Position numbers and translations under genes: made by a program. From contig NZ_AP024850.1 of assembly GCF_024346675.1 (NCBI RefSeq), positions 1,116,001 through 1,180,000 on the forward strand: a stretch of 64,000 bases of DNA. Reading direction: 5' to 3'. A model generated the notes under the pieces. The model was not told the origin of the DNA, made no database searches, and saw only the letters and a list, made by a program, of their open reading frames with translations. Position 1 is the first letter of the stretch. Each line of letters opens with the position of its first letter. Shown here piece after piece: positions 9,469 through 20,595 of this stretch. The stretch is from Photobacterium sanguinicancri (GTDB taxonomy: Bacteria > Pseudomonadota > Gammaproteobacteria > Enterobacterales > Vibrionaceae).

Positions 9469-11373
9469 TCACTCTAGATAGGTGTAACCTTTTAGGCCTT
9501 CAGCCAGCTCTGCCAGAATAGTTTCATGTTCGTCTTCTGGTAGATGCTGTTTTACCATCAGCTCATATTGGTGTAGGAACTGCTCTGAATCAAGGTGTAC
9601 ATAACGAAGTACATCACCCACACTGTCACCACGTACTATTTGCTCTATGTCGTAGCTACCTTCCGCGTTACAACGAACAATTGCAGTATCAGTATCGCCA
9701 AATAAGTTGTGCATGTTGCCCAGCACTTCTTGGTAGGCACCTACCATGAAAAAGCCTAAGCGGTATGGCGATTCATCGGTCCATGTTGGTACAGCGAGTG
9801 TACTTTCAATGCCTTGGCCTTCTACATACTGATCGATTGCACCGTCTGAATCACACGTCACGTCAAGAATCACAGCGCGACGCTCAGGCTCTTTGTCCAA
9901 TTTACTTAGCGGTAGAACAGGGAAAATCTGATCGATCCCCCATGCATCTGGCAGTGATTGGAATAGTGAAAAGTTCACAAAGAACTTATCAGCTAAACGC
10001 TCGTGCATTTCGTCTAATAATGGGCGGTGTGCACGGTTTTTAGTCGATAGTCGTTTTTCAAGCTCGTAGCATAAACGTAAGCTGATTTGTTCAGCCCACG
10101 CACGTTCTGTAAAGTTCAACATACCCATGGCAAACTGAGTGTGTACTTCAGCAAGATCGCTTTGGTTGTCATGGTAAATTTCAACCAGCGAACGGTGATC
10201 GCTCAGTGCTTTCAGATCCTGCCAAGAATTCCACATGTTATGTAGGATCAGTGGTGCTGACGCTTCTGGCGGGTATACAGACTCTTGTTTATAGCTTTCA
10301 ACGCCGACAACATCAGTGATGAGTACAGCATGGTGAGCCGTTAAGTTACGGCCTGATTCAGAGATGATTCGTGGCATACGAATGTCATACTCTTTACAGA
10401 TGTCACCAAGGGTATAAACCACGTTATTCGCGTATTCACGTAAGCTGTAGTTCATTGAGCAGCTACTTTGGCTACGTGTTCCTTCATAGTCCACGGCCAA
10501 ACCACCACCCACATCAACGGTGGTAATCCCAGCGCCTAGTTTGCACAATTCGGCATAGACACGGCCAGCCTCACCCACACCATTGCGTACATCGCGAATA
10601 TTGGCGATTTGAGAGCCTAGGTGGAAATGCAATAGCTGTAAGCAGTCTTGCATGTCGTTGTCGCGAAGTGTGTTGATCACTGTCAGCACTTGAGAGGCTG
10701 ATAGACCAAACTTAGACTTCTCGCCACCGCTTGCTTGCCATTTGCCTTTACCTTGAGAGGAAAGGCGTGCGCGTAAACCTAAGCGAGGTCTTACGCCTAA
10801 TGCTTCAGCCTCTTGCATGACGGTGTGCAGTTCAGATAGCTTTTCTAGAACAATGTAAACTTCGTGACCGAGTTTTTCACCAATTAGCGCTAAGCGGATA
10901 TATTCACGATCTTTATAGCCGTTACAAACAATCACTGAACTTGCTTGTTGTGCCATTGCTAGCACCGCCATCAATTCAGGTTTGCTGCCAGCTTCTAATC
11001 CAAGTTGACGCTGCTGTTTAGCATATTGGCTTGCTAAAATTTCACTAACGACGGCATCTTGTTGGTTCACTTTAATAGGGTAAACCGCAAGATATTCACC
11101 TTGGTAGCCATAGTGTTCGATTGCTTGGTTAAAGGTCGAACATAGGCTGTCCACCCGATGATGCAAAATATCAGGGAAACGAACTAATACCGGTAATGAT
11201 GCGCCTTTGGCAATAAGCTCATCAGCCAGTTGTGAGAGGGCAACGGTATTGTTCGGGTTGAGATTGTCAGGCTTTGCAATAACTTCACCTTGAGCGTTAA
11301 TGTCAAAGTAGCCTTGACCCCAGTAAGGGGTGTTGTAGACGTCACGTGCATCATTGATAGACCAATCACTCAT
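9469..11373 (-). CDS. speA: Biosynthetic arginine decarboxylase
   Basis: SpeA decarboxylates arginine to agmatine, which SpeB converts to putrescine. It is a PLP enzyme of the alanine-racemase-fold group IV decarboxylases. The PLP lysine is Lys101 in YPIKVNQQ, followed by [11 protein letters not shown]. The [12 protein letters not shown] and [13 protein letters not shown] segments line the cofactor site, and [11 protein letters not shown] supplies the substrate-site cysteine/aspartate. I start at the ATG at 11373, which has GAGGA upstream and gives 634 residues. An in-frame ATG at 11451 adds 26 residues that do not resemble the family. It forms an operon with speB. Confidence 0.97.
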   Translation of the reverse strand: MSDWSINDARDVYNTPYWGQGYFDINAQGEVIAKPDNLNPNNTVALSQLADELIAKGASLPVLVRFPDILHHRVDSLCSTFNQAIEHYGYQGEYLAVYPIKVNQQDAVVSEILASQYAKQQRQLGLEAGSKPELMAVLAMAQQASSVIVCNGYKDREYIRLALIGEKLGHEVYIVLEKLSELHTVMQEAEALGVRPRLGLRARLSSQGKGKWQASGGEKSKFGLSASQVLTVINTLRDNDMQDCLQLLHFHLGSQIANIRDVRNGVGEAGRVYAELCKLGAGITTVDVGGGLAVDYEGTRSQSSCSMNYSLREYANNVVYTLGDICKEYDIRMPRIISESGRNLTAHHAVLITDVVGVESYKQESVYPPEASAPLILHNMWNSWQDLKALSDHRSLVEIYHDNQSDLAEVHTQFAMGMLNFTERAWAEQISLRLCYELEKRLSTKNRAHRPLLDEMHERLADKFFVNFSLFQSLPDAWGIDQIFPVLPLSKLDKEPERRAVILDVTCDSDGAIDQYVEGQGIESTLAVPTWTDESPYRLGFFMVGAYQEVLGNMHNLFGDTDTAIVRCNAEGSYDIEQIVRGDSVGDVLRYVHLDSEQFLHQYELMVKQHLPEDEHETILAELAEGLKGYTYLE

Positions 11374-12020
11374 GTTTTTTCCTCGATCAGTGATTGCGGG
11401 CAAGCAGCAGGCGTTAATGACAGTTGTCGTAATTTGATTATTAGGCTGCAAGCACCAAGTTGATAAGATTCATCAGGCGAGCGAAAGAGCATATCTATTT
11501 GAAAAATAATATGTATCGCAAGCTGAATGAAACCGATTAAGCCATATTGACTAAGCTAACTGAGCCCTTTGACTTCGCCTGAGCGATGTCCTTTTTTTTC
11601 GACGGGTAACAGAAGTCGATGGCGTTAGCATAACTTTTTGAGAGGGAATATTGGCTGCGTTATCGCAAACGGTCACTAGGCTCAGTTGTACTAGTGCATC
11701 GTGGATTGCGAGAGGTTTCATTAGCATTCCTACATGGCCGTGCTGTAAATAGGTTCACGGTATGAAAGAAAGATGAGGTTCATGGCTGAACCCGTCTACA
11801 CCTCGGTTGAAAAATTAGGGATACAACTGGGTGCGATGCGATTAAACAACCGAATACAATATGAGGCAAATAAAATAATTTTATCGTCGTGATGAGGGAT
11901 TTTTATGATGAAGCTGAAGGGGCGAAAATAGGGCGGTAACAAGAGAATGGTGCTATTTTTTAGATAAATAAAACCCAGCATAGTGCTGGGTTCCATCTGT
12001 ATTCTTTAATCTATAAAAGA
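11374..12020. other. Long region between infA and speA
   Basis: This 647-bp stretch precedes speA and holds no supported gene. It contains the infA terminator (11966-11992), a degenerate PurR-like site (11663-11678) and a small 6-bp hairpin (11777-11792). The long untranslated distance is compatible with regulated speA transcription. Confidence 0.5.
11966..11992 (-). terminator. Rho-independent terminator of infA
   Basis: AACCCAGCA and TGCTGGGTT form a 9-bp stem with a 3-nt loop. On the minus strand it is followed by TTTTATTTA. It lies just after infA. Confidence 0.8.
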
Positions 12021-12248
<228 letters not shown>

Positions 12249-12256
12249 TTAGGCTA

Positions 12257-12281
12257 CCAGCCATGCTTCTGATCGGGCTGG
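12257..12281 (-). repeat. Stem-loop in the infA leader
   Basis: CCAGCC (12257-12262) and GGCTGG (12276-12281) form a 6-bp stem in the predicted 5' leader of infA, 18 nt before the start codon. It may affect initiation or be fortuitous. Confidence 0.35.
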
Positions 12282-12322
12282 ATAATGCCTCGAAACTGTT
12301 TAAGTGTAAAGTTTAGGTCGCA

Positions 12323-12351
12323 ATTTTACCCTTGCAGGGATCCTTTGTCAG
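12323..12351 (-). promoter_or_regulatory. Candidate sigma-70 promoter of infA
   Basis: On the minus strand CTGACA (-35, 12346-12351) and TAAAAT (-10, 12323-12328) each match consensus at five of six bases and are spaced by exactly 17 bp. The predicted start is near 12316, giving a leader of about 77 nt. Confidence 0.65.
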
Positions 12352-12456
12352 CTTTTGTTCTGGATTAATACGGATTTATTTATCTTTTTGTGTAAATAGA
12401 GCCCGTAGTTACAACCTAAAAATGTATGAGAGCACGAAATTGCAGCTATACCATGC

Positions 12457-13152
12457 CTACTGAGACTGCCATTGTCCATCAATAAGTTTTTGATGAGGCT
12501 GGAAGCGAACTTTGTAATTCATGGCTTTACAGCCATCAATTTGGTATCCCGGATACAGCCAGCGACGACCTGTTTTTCGAGAATACTGGATTTGGAATAA
12601 CACACAGAGCGTCCCCAAAGACAGGGTCGAATCGGGGTCGAAAAAGCTATATACCGCGCTTAGGGCATGTTCAAACACGTCAGTAACGGCAATCGCGATA
12701 AGCTTTTGGTCATCATAAACATGAAGGAATAAGCTATCCATCCATTCAGCCGTACTAAACTCAAAGAAATGTGCTTTGTTGGGTGGATACATAGATCCGT
12801 TTGCATGGCGTGCTGTGATGTATTTTTCGTATAGCGAGAACCAGTCGTCATCTAACTGAGGTTTAAATTCCCAGCGCAATTTTTTCATTTGATTAAGCTG
12901 GCGCTTCTGGCTTTTTGATGGTGAAAATAAAAAGCAATCGACACGCAAGGGGACGCAGGCCTGACAAGCGGAGCACATTGGCTTATAGATAGCTTTACCG
13001 CTGCGACGATAGCCTGAAGCGATAAGAAGCTGATAGCCATGAGGGCTAAACCAGTCTTGATCGATAACAACGCCAAGCTGCTCCCGTTGATTTGGTAGAT
13101 AGTTACAATCTGAAGTCGGGGTTAGCCCAATACGAAAACTAAGATCATTCAT
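12457..13152 (-). CDS. bpt: Aspartate/glutamate leucyltransferase
   Basis: Bpt is the bacterial relative of eukaryotic arginyl-tRNA-protein transferase. It attaches Leu from Leu-tRNA to proteins with N-terminal Asp or Glu, creating an N-degron read by ClpS. The 231-residue protein has the conserved N-terminal cysteine-containing segment around C-x2-C-x2-C in PMCSACQACVPLRV, the YEKYITARH helix and the LGTLCVLFQI and LYPGYQIDGCKAMNYK segments near the C-terminus. It starts 2 bp after the aat stop codon, so the two transferases are surely one operon. E. coli lacks this gene; Vibrionaceae have it. Confidence 0.95.
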   Translation of the reverse strand: MNDLSFRIGLTPTSDCNYLPNQREQLGVVIDQDWFSPHGYQLLIASGYRRSGKAIYKPMCSACQACVPLRVDCFLFSPSKSQKRQLNQMKKLRWEFKPQLDDDWFSLYEKYITARHANGSMYPPNKAHFFEFSTAEWMDSLFLHVYDDQKLIAIAVTDVFEHALSAVYSFFDPDSTLSLGTLCVLFQIQYSRKTGRRWLYPGYQIDGCKAMNYKVRFQPHQKLIDGQWQSQ

Positions 13153-13154
13153 GG

Positions 13155-13868
13155 TTACTCTGCTGGCAGCCTTAAAATTTGAGGAGTGAAACAGCCTGAT
13201 TCAAGTATGGCAGTCTTTGCTTCTGCAAGGTGTGCCAAAAATGGTTCACGTTCGGATGTTGTTGCGCCAAGTGACTGCAAGTGATTGTTCATTATTTGGC
13301 AATCTACGAGTGAACCACCGTGAGCTTTAAAGTGTCTGATAAAGTACCAGAGAGCCATTTTTGAGGCGTTATCAGCGAGGGTAAACATAGACTCACCACA
13401 AAAGACTGAACCGACTTGAATTCCATACAGTCCGCCAACGAGTTGGTTATCTTGCCAAACTTCGACAGAATGGCAGTAACCATGTAAGTGCATTGTTTTA
13501 TAGGCCGCTATCATATCAGGCATGATCCAAGTTTCATCTGGACCACGGCAAGCTGCGCACTGCTCGATAACCTGAGCACAGGCTCGGTTCAGGGTGATCT
13601 GGTAATCTGACTTACGAGCAAATTTACGCAAGCTTTTACTTGGCTGGAAACTGGTCGGGCAAAATACAGCGCGTGGCGCTGGGCTCCACCATAAAATGGG
13701 TTCACCTTCTGAATACCAAGGGAAGATACCTTGTTGATAGGCTGCCAGTAAGCGTTGAGGCGATAGATCACCCCCAAACGCGAGTAAGCCGTTCGGATCG
13801 TCAAGTGCGGTATGAGGGCTTGGAAATTGGGTTGTCGACAAACTCAGTTCGGGTAGATAAATGGCCAT
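13155..13868 (-). CDS. aat: Leucyl/phenylalanyl-tRNA-protein transferase
   Basis: Aat transfers Leu or Phe from aminoacyl-tRNA to the N-terminus of proteins with N-terminal Arg or Lys, making them ClpS/ClpAP substrates. The 237 residues contain the family hallmarks LLAFGGDLSPQRLLAAYQ and GIFPWYSEGEPILWWSP, and VGGLYGIQVGSVFCGESMF of the GNAT-like domain. Length matches E. coli Aat (234). Its start is divergent from the glycine-zipper gene at 13906 (37-bp gap). The neighbouring bpt and nearby clpSA make this an N-degron locus. Confidence 0.97.
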   Translation of the reverse strand: MAIYLPELSLSTTQFPSPHTALDDPNGLLAFGGDLSPQRLLAAYQQGIFPWYSEGEPILWWSPAPRAVFCPTSFQPSKSLRKFARKSDYQITLNRACAQVIEQCAACRGPDETWIMPDMIAAYKTMHLHGYCHSVEVWQDNQLVGGLYGIQVGSVFCGESMFTLADNASKMALWYFIRHFKAHGGSLVDCQIMNNHLQSLGATTSEREPFLAHLAEAKTAILESGCFTPQILRLPAE

Positions 13869-13905
13869 ATAATCAAAGTAATAACTGTTAGTAGAGAAAT
13901 TATAT

Positions 13906-14367
13906 ATGAGAAAGTTGTTAATGTTACTGCTAATCGTCCCTCTGACGTTGACGGCGGCTCCTTATAAGCGCAATGAAGCGCGTGCTGTGAATCAAATTGT
14001 ATTTGGTAATGTGGATTCTGTACGTTATATCACGCAGCAAGAAGTGATTAACTCTCAGCATAGCGGTTGGGAAACCTTACTGGGTGGTGTGGTTGGTGGC
14101 TTGATTGGTAATCAGTTTGGCGGTGGTCGAGGGCGTGAGGTCGCGACAGCCGTTGGTGTTGTTGCTGGCGCCGGTTATGCACATAACCGCCAAAATACCC
14201 AGCAGGTGATTCAATACCGTTTGGTTGAACTTCTCATTAAAAGTGAAGATGGAAAATTCATTGATGTGATTCAAGATGTTGATCAGAGCATGATTTTCAA
14301 CCGTGGTGACGAGGTGCGTATTCTGTATTTCAGTGATGGTGTGCGAGTGGATAAAACATACCCATAG
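13906..14367 (+). CDS. Exported glycine-zipper protein
   Basis: This 153-residue protein begins with a signal peptide (about residues 1-18, ending LTAA). A glycine-zipper stretch runs from about residue 54 to 91, with GGVVGGLIGN and GVVAGAGY as its two halves; this is the pattern of the Gly-zipper 2TM family that includes SlyB/PcP-like envelope proteins. There is no lipobox cysteine, so unlike SlyB it is probably not a lipoprotein. The C-terminal half is predicted to be a soluble beta-rich domain. It is monocistronic, divergent from aat and closed by a terminator. Exact function is unknown. Confidence 0.8.
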   Translation: MRKLLMLLLIVPLTLTAAPYKRNEARAVNQIVFGNVDSVRYITQQEVINSQHSGWETLLGGVVGGLIGNQFGGGRGREVATAVGVVAGAGYAHNRQNTQQVIQYRLVELLIKSEDGKFIDVIQDVDQSMIFNRGDEVRILYFSDGVRVDKTYP

Positions 14368-14410
14368 CCTTTTTGTTGTTTATCCCTACAGGGCATGTAT
14401 TACAAAAGTA

Positions 14411-14440
14411 AACGGGTAGCCACTGGCTACCCGTTTTTTA
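14411..14440. terminator. Bidirectional terminator between the glycine-zipper gene and cydC
   Basis: AACGGGTAGCC and GGCTACCCGTT form a perfect 11-bp stem with a 3-nt loop followed by a T-run. It lies between two convergent genes. Confidence 0.9.
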
Positions 14441-14466
14441 TCGTTTCTATTAATCAGGTTTATCGA

Positions 14467-16188
14467 CTAAAGGCGATCCCACAATTCAGTGTAGCGGCCA
14501 TTACGCTCAAGTAGCGCTTGGTGCTTACCTTCTTCAATAATACTGCCTTCGTCCATTAAACAAATGTGATCCATCTGATCCAGGCCAACAAGGCGATGCG
14601 TAATAAAGAGCACTGTCTTATCTTTCGCGTGTTCCATTAATAAACGTAGGATTTGCTGCTCTGTACGACGGTCCAGTCCTTCTGTTGGCTCATCCAGTAA
14701 TAGGATAGGTGCATCGTGTAAAAGCGCACGTGCAATGCCAATACGACGACGTTCACCACCAGAGATCTGACGTCCACCTTCTCCTAACCAAGTATCAAGT
14801 GCTTTATCTTCAAGTAACGTATCAAGACCAACGCGCTGAAGAGTTGCGGCTAATTCATCATCAGATGCACTTGGTTTCGCTAACAAGAGGTTTTCGCGTA
14901 GAGAACCATTGAAAACATCTACGCGTTGGCTGACCACGGTAATCGCATCACGCAGTGAAGCTTCATGCCACTTAGGTAATGCCACACCATCGATACTGAT
15001 GTTGCCTTGTTGTGGATCCCAGCTACGCGTCAAGAGTTGTAGCAGGGTTGATTTACCACAACCAGTACGACCAAGTAGCGCCAGCTTTTGGCCAGCTTGT
15101 AGGCTAACCGATACTTGGTTTAGTACCGGTTTGTCACTACCGTAGTAGGTGTAGCTGATGTTATCGATAGTGACATCGCCACGCACAACCGCTTGGTGAC
15201 CATTTGGATCAAACGGCGTATCTGGCGTGGCTTCAATGATTTCATTCAAACGACGCGCAGAGGTTAGGGTTTGTCCTAGGTACTGGAAGGCACCAGCGAC
15301 AGGCATCATCATTTCGAAACTTGCCATAGTCGCGAACGCAACTAACGCGATGAATGGGTCGGGCATGTTGCCACCGACACCGTCAGCAGCTATCCATAGG
15401 ATTAGCACTAATGTCCAACCCGTCGCAGCCATTAACATGCCATTGGCAAAACCGGTTAATGATGCCATTTTTCGTTGGGCATCTAACAAGCTGTCTTGCT
15501 CTAACTCGGCTTCTTGGCGGTAGCGCTTTTCAGCATTAAAGAGTAGTAGCTCCGCATGACCTTGTATCCAATCAAGCAGTTTTACTCGGTAGTTGGCTTT
15601 TGCCATGGTTAAGGCTTCACCGTTGGCTTTACCTAATCGGTAGAAGATAACGGGCAAGGCGAGCATCAAGCCAAGCAAGATGGCACCAAGAGTTAAGCCG
15701 ATCGCCATGTCAAACCAGCATAAAAAGGCCGTAATCGAAATTAAGCCAATAACGCCAATCACTAATGGGCTGATTAATCGAAGGTAGACGTGGTCCATCG
15801 CATCGACATCGGCAACTAAACGGTTTAATAAATCAGCATCACGCAGATTCGTTTGACGACCTGGAATGAGTGGCGTTAATTTACGGAAGAAAAATAAACG
15901 TAAGTCAGCCAATAGCTTAAACGTGGCATTATGGCTGACGACGCGCTCGCCCCAACGCCCTGCCGTTCTTGCCATCGAGAAACCACGAACACCCGCACCC
16001 GGTAACATGTAGTTAAAGGTTTCGCGTGCAATGGTTAACCCTGCAATAGCTGACGCCGAAATAAACCAACCTGATAGCGTTAATAAGCTCATCGCCGCGA
16101 GTATGGTACCTAAACCAAGCAGCATGCCTAGAGTGAGTCCAAACCAGTGTTTACGGTAAAGTTTTAGGTAAGGGAGTAAATCACGCAT
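14467..16188 (-). CDS. cydC: Cysteine/glutathione ABC exporter, CydC subunit
   Basis: CydC pairs with CydD as a heterodimeric inner-membrane ABC transporter that exports cysteine and glutathione to the periplasm. It is needed for assembly of cytochrome bd and c-type cytochromes. The 573-residue protein has six predicted membrane spans in its first half and an ATPase domain in its second. Walker A is GRTGCGKS at 373-380, the signature is SGGERRR, and Walker B is ILLLDEPTEGLD. It overlaps the end of cydD by 8 bp, which indicates translational coupling. The order trxB, cydD, cydC, aat on one strand equals that of E. coli. Confidence 0.97.
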   Translation of the reverse strand: MRDLLPYLKLYRKHWFGLTLGMLLGLGTILAAMSLLTLSGWFISASAIAGLTIARETFNYMLPGAGVRGFSMARTAGRWGERVVSHNATFKLLADLRLFFFRKLTPLIPGRQTNLRDADLLNRLVADVDAMDHVYLRLISPLVIGVIGLISITAFLCWFDMAIGLTLGAILLGLMLALPVIFYRLGKANGEALTMAKANYRVKLLDWIQGHAELLLFNAEKRYRQEAELEQDSLLDAQRKMASLTGFANGMLMAATGWTLVLILWIAADGVGGNMPDPFIALVAFATMASFEMMMPVAGAFQYLGQTLTSARRLNEIIEATPDTPFDPNGHQAVVRGDVTIDNISYTYYGSDKPVLNQVSVSLQAGQKLALLGRTGCGKSTLLQLLTRSWDPQQGNISIDGVALPKWHEASLRDAITVVSQRVDVFNGSLRENLLLAKPSASDDELAATLQRVGLDTLLEDKALDTWLGEGGRQISGGERRRIGIARALLHDAPILLLDEPTEGLDRRTEQQILRLLMEHAKDKTVLFITHRLVGLDQMDHICLMDEGSIIEEGKHQALLERNGRYTELWDRL

Positions 16189-17953
16189 CGAGATCCCTCA
16201 TATCTTTGTTTGCTAACATTTCAGCAAGTAAACCTTGTTCGCGAATCATATCGAAATGACCATTTTGAACCAGTTGACCGTTCTCCATTACAAAGACACG
16301 ATCCATCATCGATAGTTGATCAAGACGGTGGCTCACCATCAGTGTGGTTTGGCCACGTACCGCAATAGATAAACTATCGAGTACTAGGCGCTCGCTGTTT
16401 GCGTCTAGGCTGGCTGTCGGTTCATCAAGTAGCCAGAAAGCCCCGTTTTGTAACATGGCACGGGCAACGGCAATACGCTGAGCCTGACCGACAGATAAAC
16501 CACCCGAGCGATCACCCACTATGTGTTGATCACCAAGTTCTAAACGGTCGATGAATTCATCGGCATAAGCTTGCTGTGTAACTTGGCGAACGTGTTCATC
16601 GGTCGCCAGCGGGTTACCCAGTGTTACATTGTCGCGAACAGTGCCGTGAACTAACATTGGGTTTTGGCCCACCCAGCTGATAGCTTGACGCCATTGGCTG
16701 TGATCCAATGCTTTGAGCTCAACCCCATTCACTTTTAGGCTACCACGGTAGGGTAGGAAACCTAATATCGCGTTTAATAAGCTGGTTTTACCTGCACCAC
16801 TTGGGCCCACAAGCGCGACGTGCTCATTGGGTTTGATGGCAAAAGTGAGTGGACCTGTGAGTACTTGTCCTTCAGGACTTAATACTTCAAGTGCATTGGC
16901 TTCAATTTGAATGGTTTCAGGTGATGGTAAGTTATCAGTACCTTGTTCCATTTCGTCCGCTTCGGCATTTAAGAACTCAACAATCGACTCTGCCGCGCCA
17001 ATTGCTTGCGCTTTAGCATGGTAGAAAGTGCCTAAATCACGTAACGGTTGGTAAAACTCAGGTGCCAAAACAAGCACAAATAAGCCAGTAAATAGGCTTA
17101 AGGGGATGCCATAAGTGCCGAAGTTAAGTTCACCGATAAAGGTGAAACCAAAGTAGACGGCAACCATAGCGACTGAGATTGAAGAGAAGAACTCTAATAC
17201 CGCAGATGATAAGAACGCGAGGCGTAGTACTTCCATCGTACGCTTACGCAGCACATCTGATGCGACATGCAGATTCTCTGCTTCAGCTTCAGCTCGATTG
17301 AACAAACGAAGTGTCGACAGGCCTTGTAAACGGTCAAAAAAGTGGCCGGATAAACGCTGTAATGCTTTGAAGTTACGGCGGTTAGCATCAGCAGCGCCAA
17401 GCCCCACAAGAGCCATGAAAATGGGCACTAAAGGCGCGGTGATTAAGAAAATTAAACCAGCAGCCCAGTTGAGCGGAAACACAACGACCAAGATGGTGAG
17501 GGGAACCAATACCGCAATAGACATTTGTGGAATATAACGAGAGAAGAAATCTTGCATCTCTTCCACTTGCTCTAATACTAAACTGGCCCACGCACCCGCA
17601 GGTTTACCTTTAATATAGGCAGGGCCTAAATTATGTAGGCGTTGCATGATGAGTTGGCGAATATGGAGGCGAATTTTTTCGCCACAACGATAACCAAAGA
17701 CTTCTCGTCCCCAGCTGCACGCTGCGCGTAAACCAACAACCGTGATTAAGCCGATGAAATGGCCGACTAATTCACTCTTGTCTGTGTGTTCAATAATGAG
17801 TTGATGAAGGATATGAGCCAGCAAAGCGGCTTGTCCAACTAGAAGCAACCCTGAGACAAAACCAAGGCCAACACTCAGCATCAACCAGCGTTTTGCTAGT
17901 TTACTTTGTGATTTTAGCCACTTGGTTAAATCGCGTTGTAATTGTTTATCCAT
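16181..17953 (-). CDS. cydD: Cysteine/glutathione ABC exporter, CydD subunit
   Basis: CydD is the partner half-transporter of CydC. The 590 residues hold an N-terminal membrane domain with about six spans and a C-terminal nucleotide-binding domain. Walker A is GPSGAGKT at 383-390, the signature is LSVGQAQRIAVARA, and Walker B is FWLLDEPTASLD. The length matches E. coli CydD (588). It sits 206 bp downstream of trxB and overlaps cydC by 8 bp. Both transporter and TrxB influence envelope and cytoplasmic thiol redox state, which may explain the conserved association. Confidence 0.97.
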   Translation of the reverse strand: MDKQLQRDLTKWLKSQSKLAKRWLMLSVGLGFVSGLLLVGQAALLAHILHQLIIEHTDKSELVGHFIGLITVVGLRAACSWGREVFGYRCGEKIRLHIRQLIMQRLHNLGPAYIKGKPAGAWASLVLEQVEEMQDFFSRYIPQMSIAVLVPLTILVVVFPLNWAAGLIFLITAPLVPIFMALVGLGAADANRRNFKALQRLSGHFFDRLQGLSTLRLFNRAEAEAENLHVASDVLRKRTMEVLRLAFLSSAVLEFFSSISVAMVAVYFGFTFIGELNFGTYGIPLSLFTGLFVLVLAPEFYQPLRDLGTFYHAKAQAIGAAESIVEFLNAEADEMEQGTDNLPSPETIQIEANALEVLSPEGQVLTGPLTFAIKPNEHVALVGPSGAGKTSLLNAILGFLPYRGSLKVNGVELKALDHSQWRQAISWVGQNPMLVHGTVRDNVTLGNPLATDEHVRQVTQQAYADEFIDRLELGDQHIVGDRSGGLSVGQAQRIAVARAMLQNGAFWLLDEPTASLDANSERLVLDSLSIAVRGQTTLMVSHRLDQLSMMDRVFVMENGQLVQNGHFDMIREQGLLAEMLANKDMRDLDA

Positions 17954-18124
17954 AAAAAAAGGTTCTAAAAGCTATGGGCTGTTGATAAAAGGCAGGTTAG
18001 CAAGTCAAGACTCTGAGTGCCATGAGTGCAAACTGAGAATGACGAACTGAGTGCCAAAGCGCGATATAGCTGCGATTAATGATGCTGCTAATTGGATGTA
18101 ATTAGTTTCATCATTAACGCAAAA

Positions 18125-18143
18125 AGGCTGCACAAGGCAGCCT
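18125..18143 (-). terminator. Rho-independent terminator of trxB
   Basis: AGGCTGC and GCAGCCT form a 7-bp stem with a 5-nt loop. On the minus strand it is followed by TTTTT. It starts 17 nt after the trxB stop, so cydDC probably also have their own promoter. Confidence 0.8.
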
Positions 18144-18159
18144 ATTCGGTATTCAGTTA

Positions 18160-19236
<1,077 letters not shown>

Positions 19237-19273
19237 CTATCTTGCTAGCAGAGTGTAAAAAAAAGGATAAAAA

Positions 19274-19291
19274 AGCCTCATTTTACTGAGG
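19274..19291 (-). terminator. Rho-independent terminator of ald
   Basis: GCCTCA and TGAGGC form a 6-bp stem followed on the minus strand by TTTTTTA. It starts 26 nt past the ald stop. Confidence 0.75.
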
Positions 19292-19316
19292 CCTATCTAG
19301 AATATTTAGTTATAAG

Positions 19317-20438
19317 TTAATGCATACTTATAGCAACAGATGGGTCTGTATAGTGCAAATTGAATGCATCGGCCACTTCTTTACAGGTCACCTTGCCATA
19401 CATGACATTCATGCCATTTATGAATCCATCATCTTCTAATAATGCTTTTTTATAGCCTTTTTCCGCCAGCTTAATGACATAAGGTAGGGTCGCGTTATTG
19501 AGCGCGAAAGTTGAGGTGCGTGCGACAGCGCCAGGCATGTTAGCAACACAATAATGTACCACGCCATTGATGATGTACGTTGGGTCGGTATGTGTTGTCG
19601 GGTGGGAGGTTTCAAAGCAACCACCTTGATCGATGGCGACATCCACTAAGGCAGAGCCAGCCTTCATTCTATCTATATGCTCAGCTGATATTAGCTTGGG
19701 TGCAGCAGCCCCTGGTATGAGTACAGCACCAATAATAAGGTCGGCAACAGGAACCAGTTTATCGATGGCTTCTCTCGTGGAATAAAGGACTTTTGCGCGG
19801 CCTTGAAATTCCTTATCTAAGGAGCGAAGGGTGTCTATATTTCGGTCTAAAATGGTCACGTCAGCACGCATTCCTACTGCCATGCGAGCAGCATTAGATC
19901 CCACAACACCGCCCCCTAGAATTACCACGTTAGCGGGTGAAACACCGGGAACGCCGCTTAATAATAATCCACGTCCACCGCTAGAATTCTCTAGTGTTTG
20001 GGCCCCTGCTTGGATGGACATTCTGCCAGCGACCTCAGACATAGGTGCTAATAGTGGTAATCTGCCGTATTTATCTGTTACTGTTTCGTAAGCGATGCAA
20101 ATGGCTTTGCTTTGTATAAGTTCTTTGGTTTGAGGAAAATCAGGAGCGAGGTGAAGGTAGGTGAATAGTATCTGTCCTTCGCGAAGCATAGCTCTTTCTA
20201 CTGCTTGAGGCTCTTTTACTTTGACAATCATCTCTGATCTGGTAAAAACTTCTTTAGCTGTAGAAATAATGGAAGCGCCTACAGCTTGGTAGTCTGCATC
20301 AACAAAGCCGATACCAATTGCTGCATTAGATTCAATAAGAACCTGGTGGCCGAGTAACACAAGTTCACGCACACTGGCTGGGGTTAACCCCACCCGATAT
20401 TCGTGATTCTTTATCTCTTTGGGTACACCAATGATCAT
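19317..20438 (-). CDS. ald: Alanine dehydrogenase
   Basis: Ald interconverts L-alanine and pyruvate plus ammonia with NAD(H). The 373-residue protein shows the KEIKNHEYRVGLTP N-terminal signature. Lys75 (in VKVKEP) and His96 (in TYLHLAPD) are the catalytic pair of characterised enzymes. The Rossmann motif is VILGGGVVGSNAARMA. It is divergent from lrp across 157 bp, an arrangement also known in Vibrio and other proteobacteria in which an Lrp/AsnC regulator controls ald, so alanine/leucine-responsive control is likely. A 6-bp inverted repeat (20534-20548) lies in the shared region. Confidence 0.96.
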   Translation of the reverse strand: MIIGVPKEIKNHEYRVGLTPASVRELVLLGHQVLIESNAAIGIGFVDADYQAVGASIISTAKEVFTRSEMIVKVKEPQAVERAMLREGQILFTYLHLAPDFPQTKELIQSKAICIAYETVTDKYGRLPLLAPMSEVAGRMSIQAGAQTLENSSGGRGLLLSGVPGVSPANVVILGGGVVGSNAARMAVGMRADVTILDRNIDTLRSLDKEFQGRAKVLYSTREAIDKLVPVADLIIGAVLIPGAAAPKLISAEHIDRMKAGSALVDVAIDQGGCFETSHPTTHTDPTYIINGVVHYCVANMPGAVARTSTFALNNATLPYVIKLAEKGYKKALLEDDGFINGMNVMYGKVTCKEVADAFNLHYTDPSVAISMH

Positions 20439-20533
20439 CCTGCTACTCCCGCTATATTATAGTGTGACGTGCTATTGAGAAGGTTATAAATGCGGATCTA
20501 ATGGCAGTATAGTTTGACTACTAGAGTATTTGA

Positions 20534-20548
20534 TTCTAAATATTAGAA
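20534..20548. promoter_or_regulatory. Inverted repeat in the ald-lrp control region
   Basis: TTCTAA and TTAGAA are separated by three bases in an A/T-rich segment 48 bp before lrp. Lrp-type dimers bind such short A/T-rich dyads, but this one does not fit the E. coli Lrp consensus well, so the assignment is tentative. Confidence 0.35.
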
Positions 20549-20595
20549 AGATGTAGTATATTTTTTTGCAAGGAAGTAAGAAGGTGGAATAAAAA

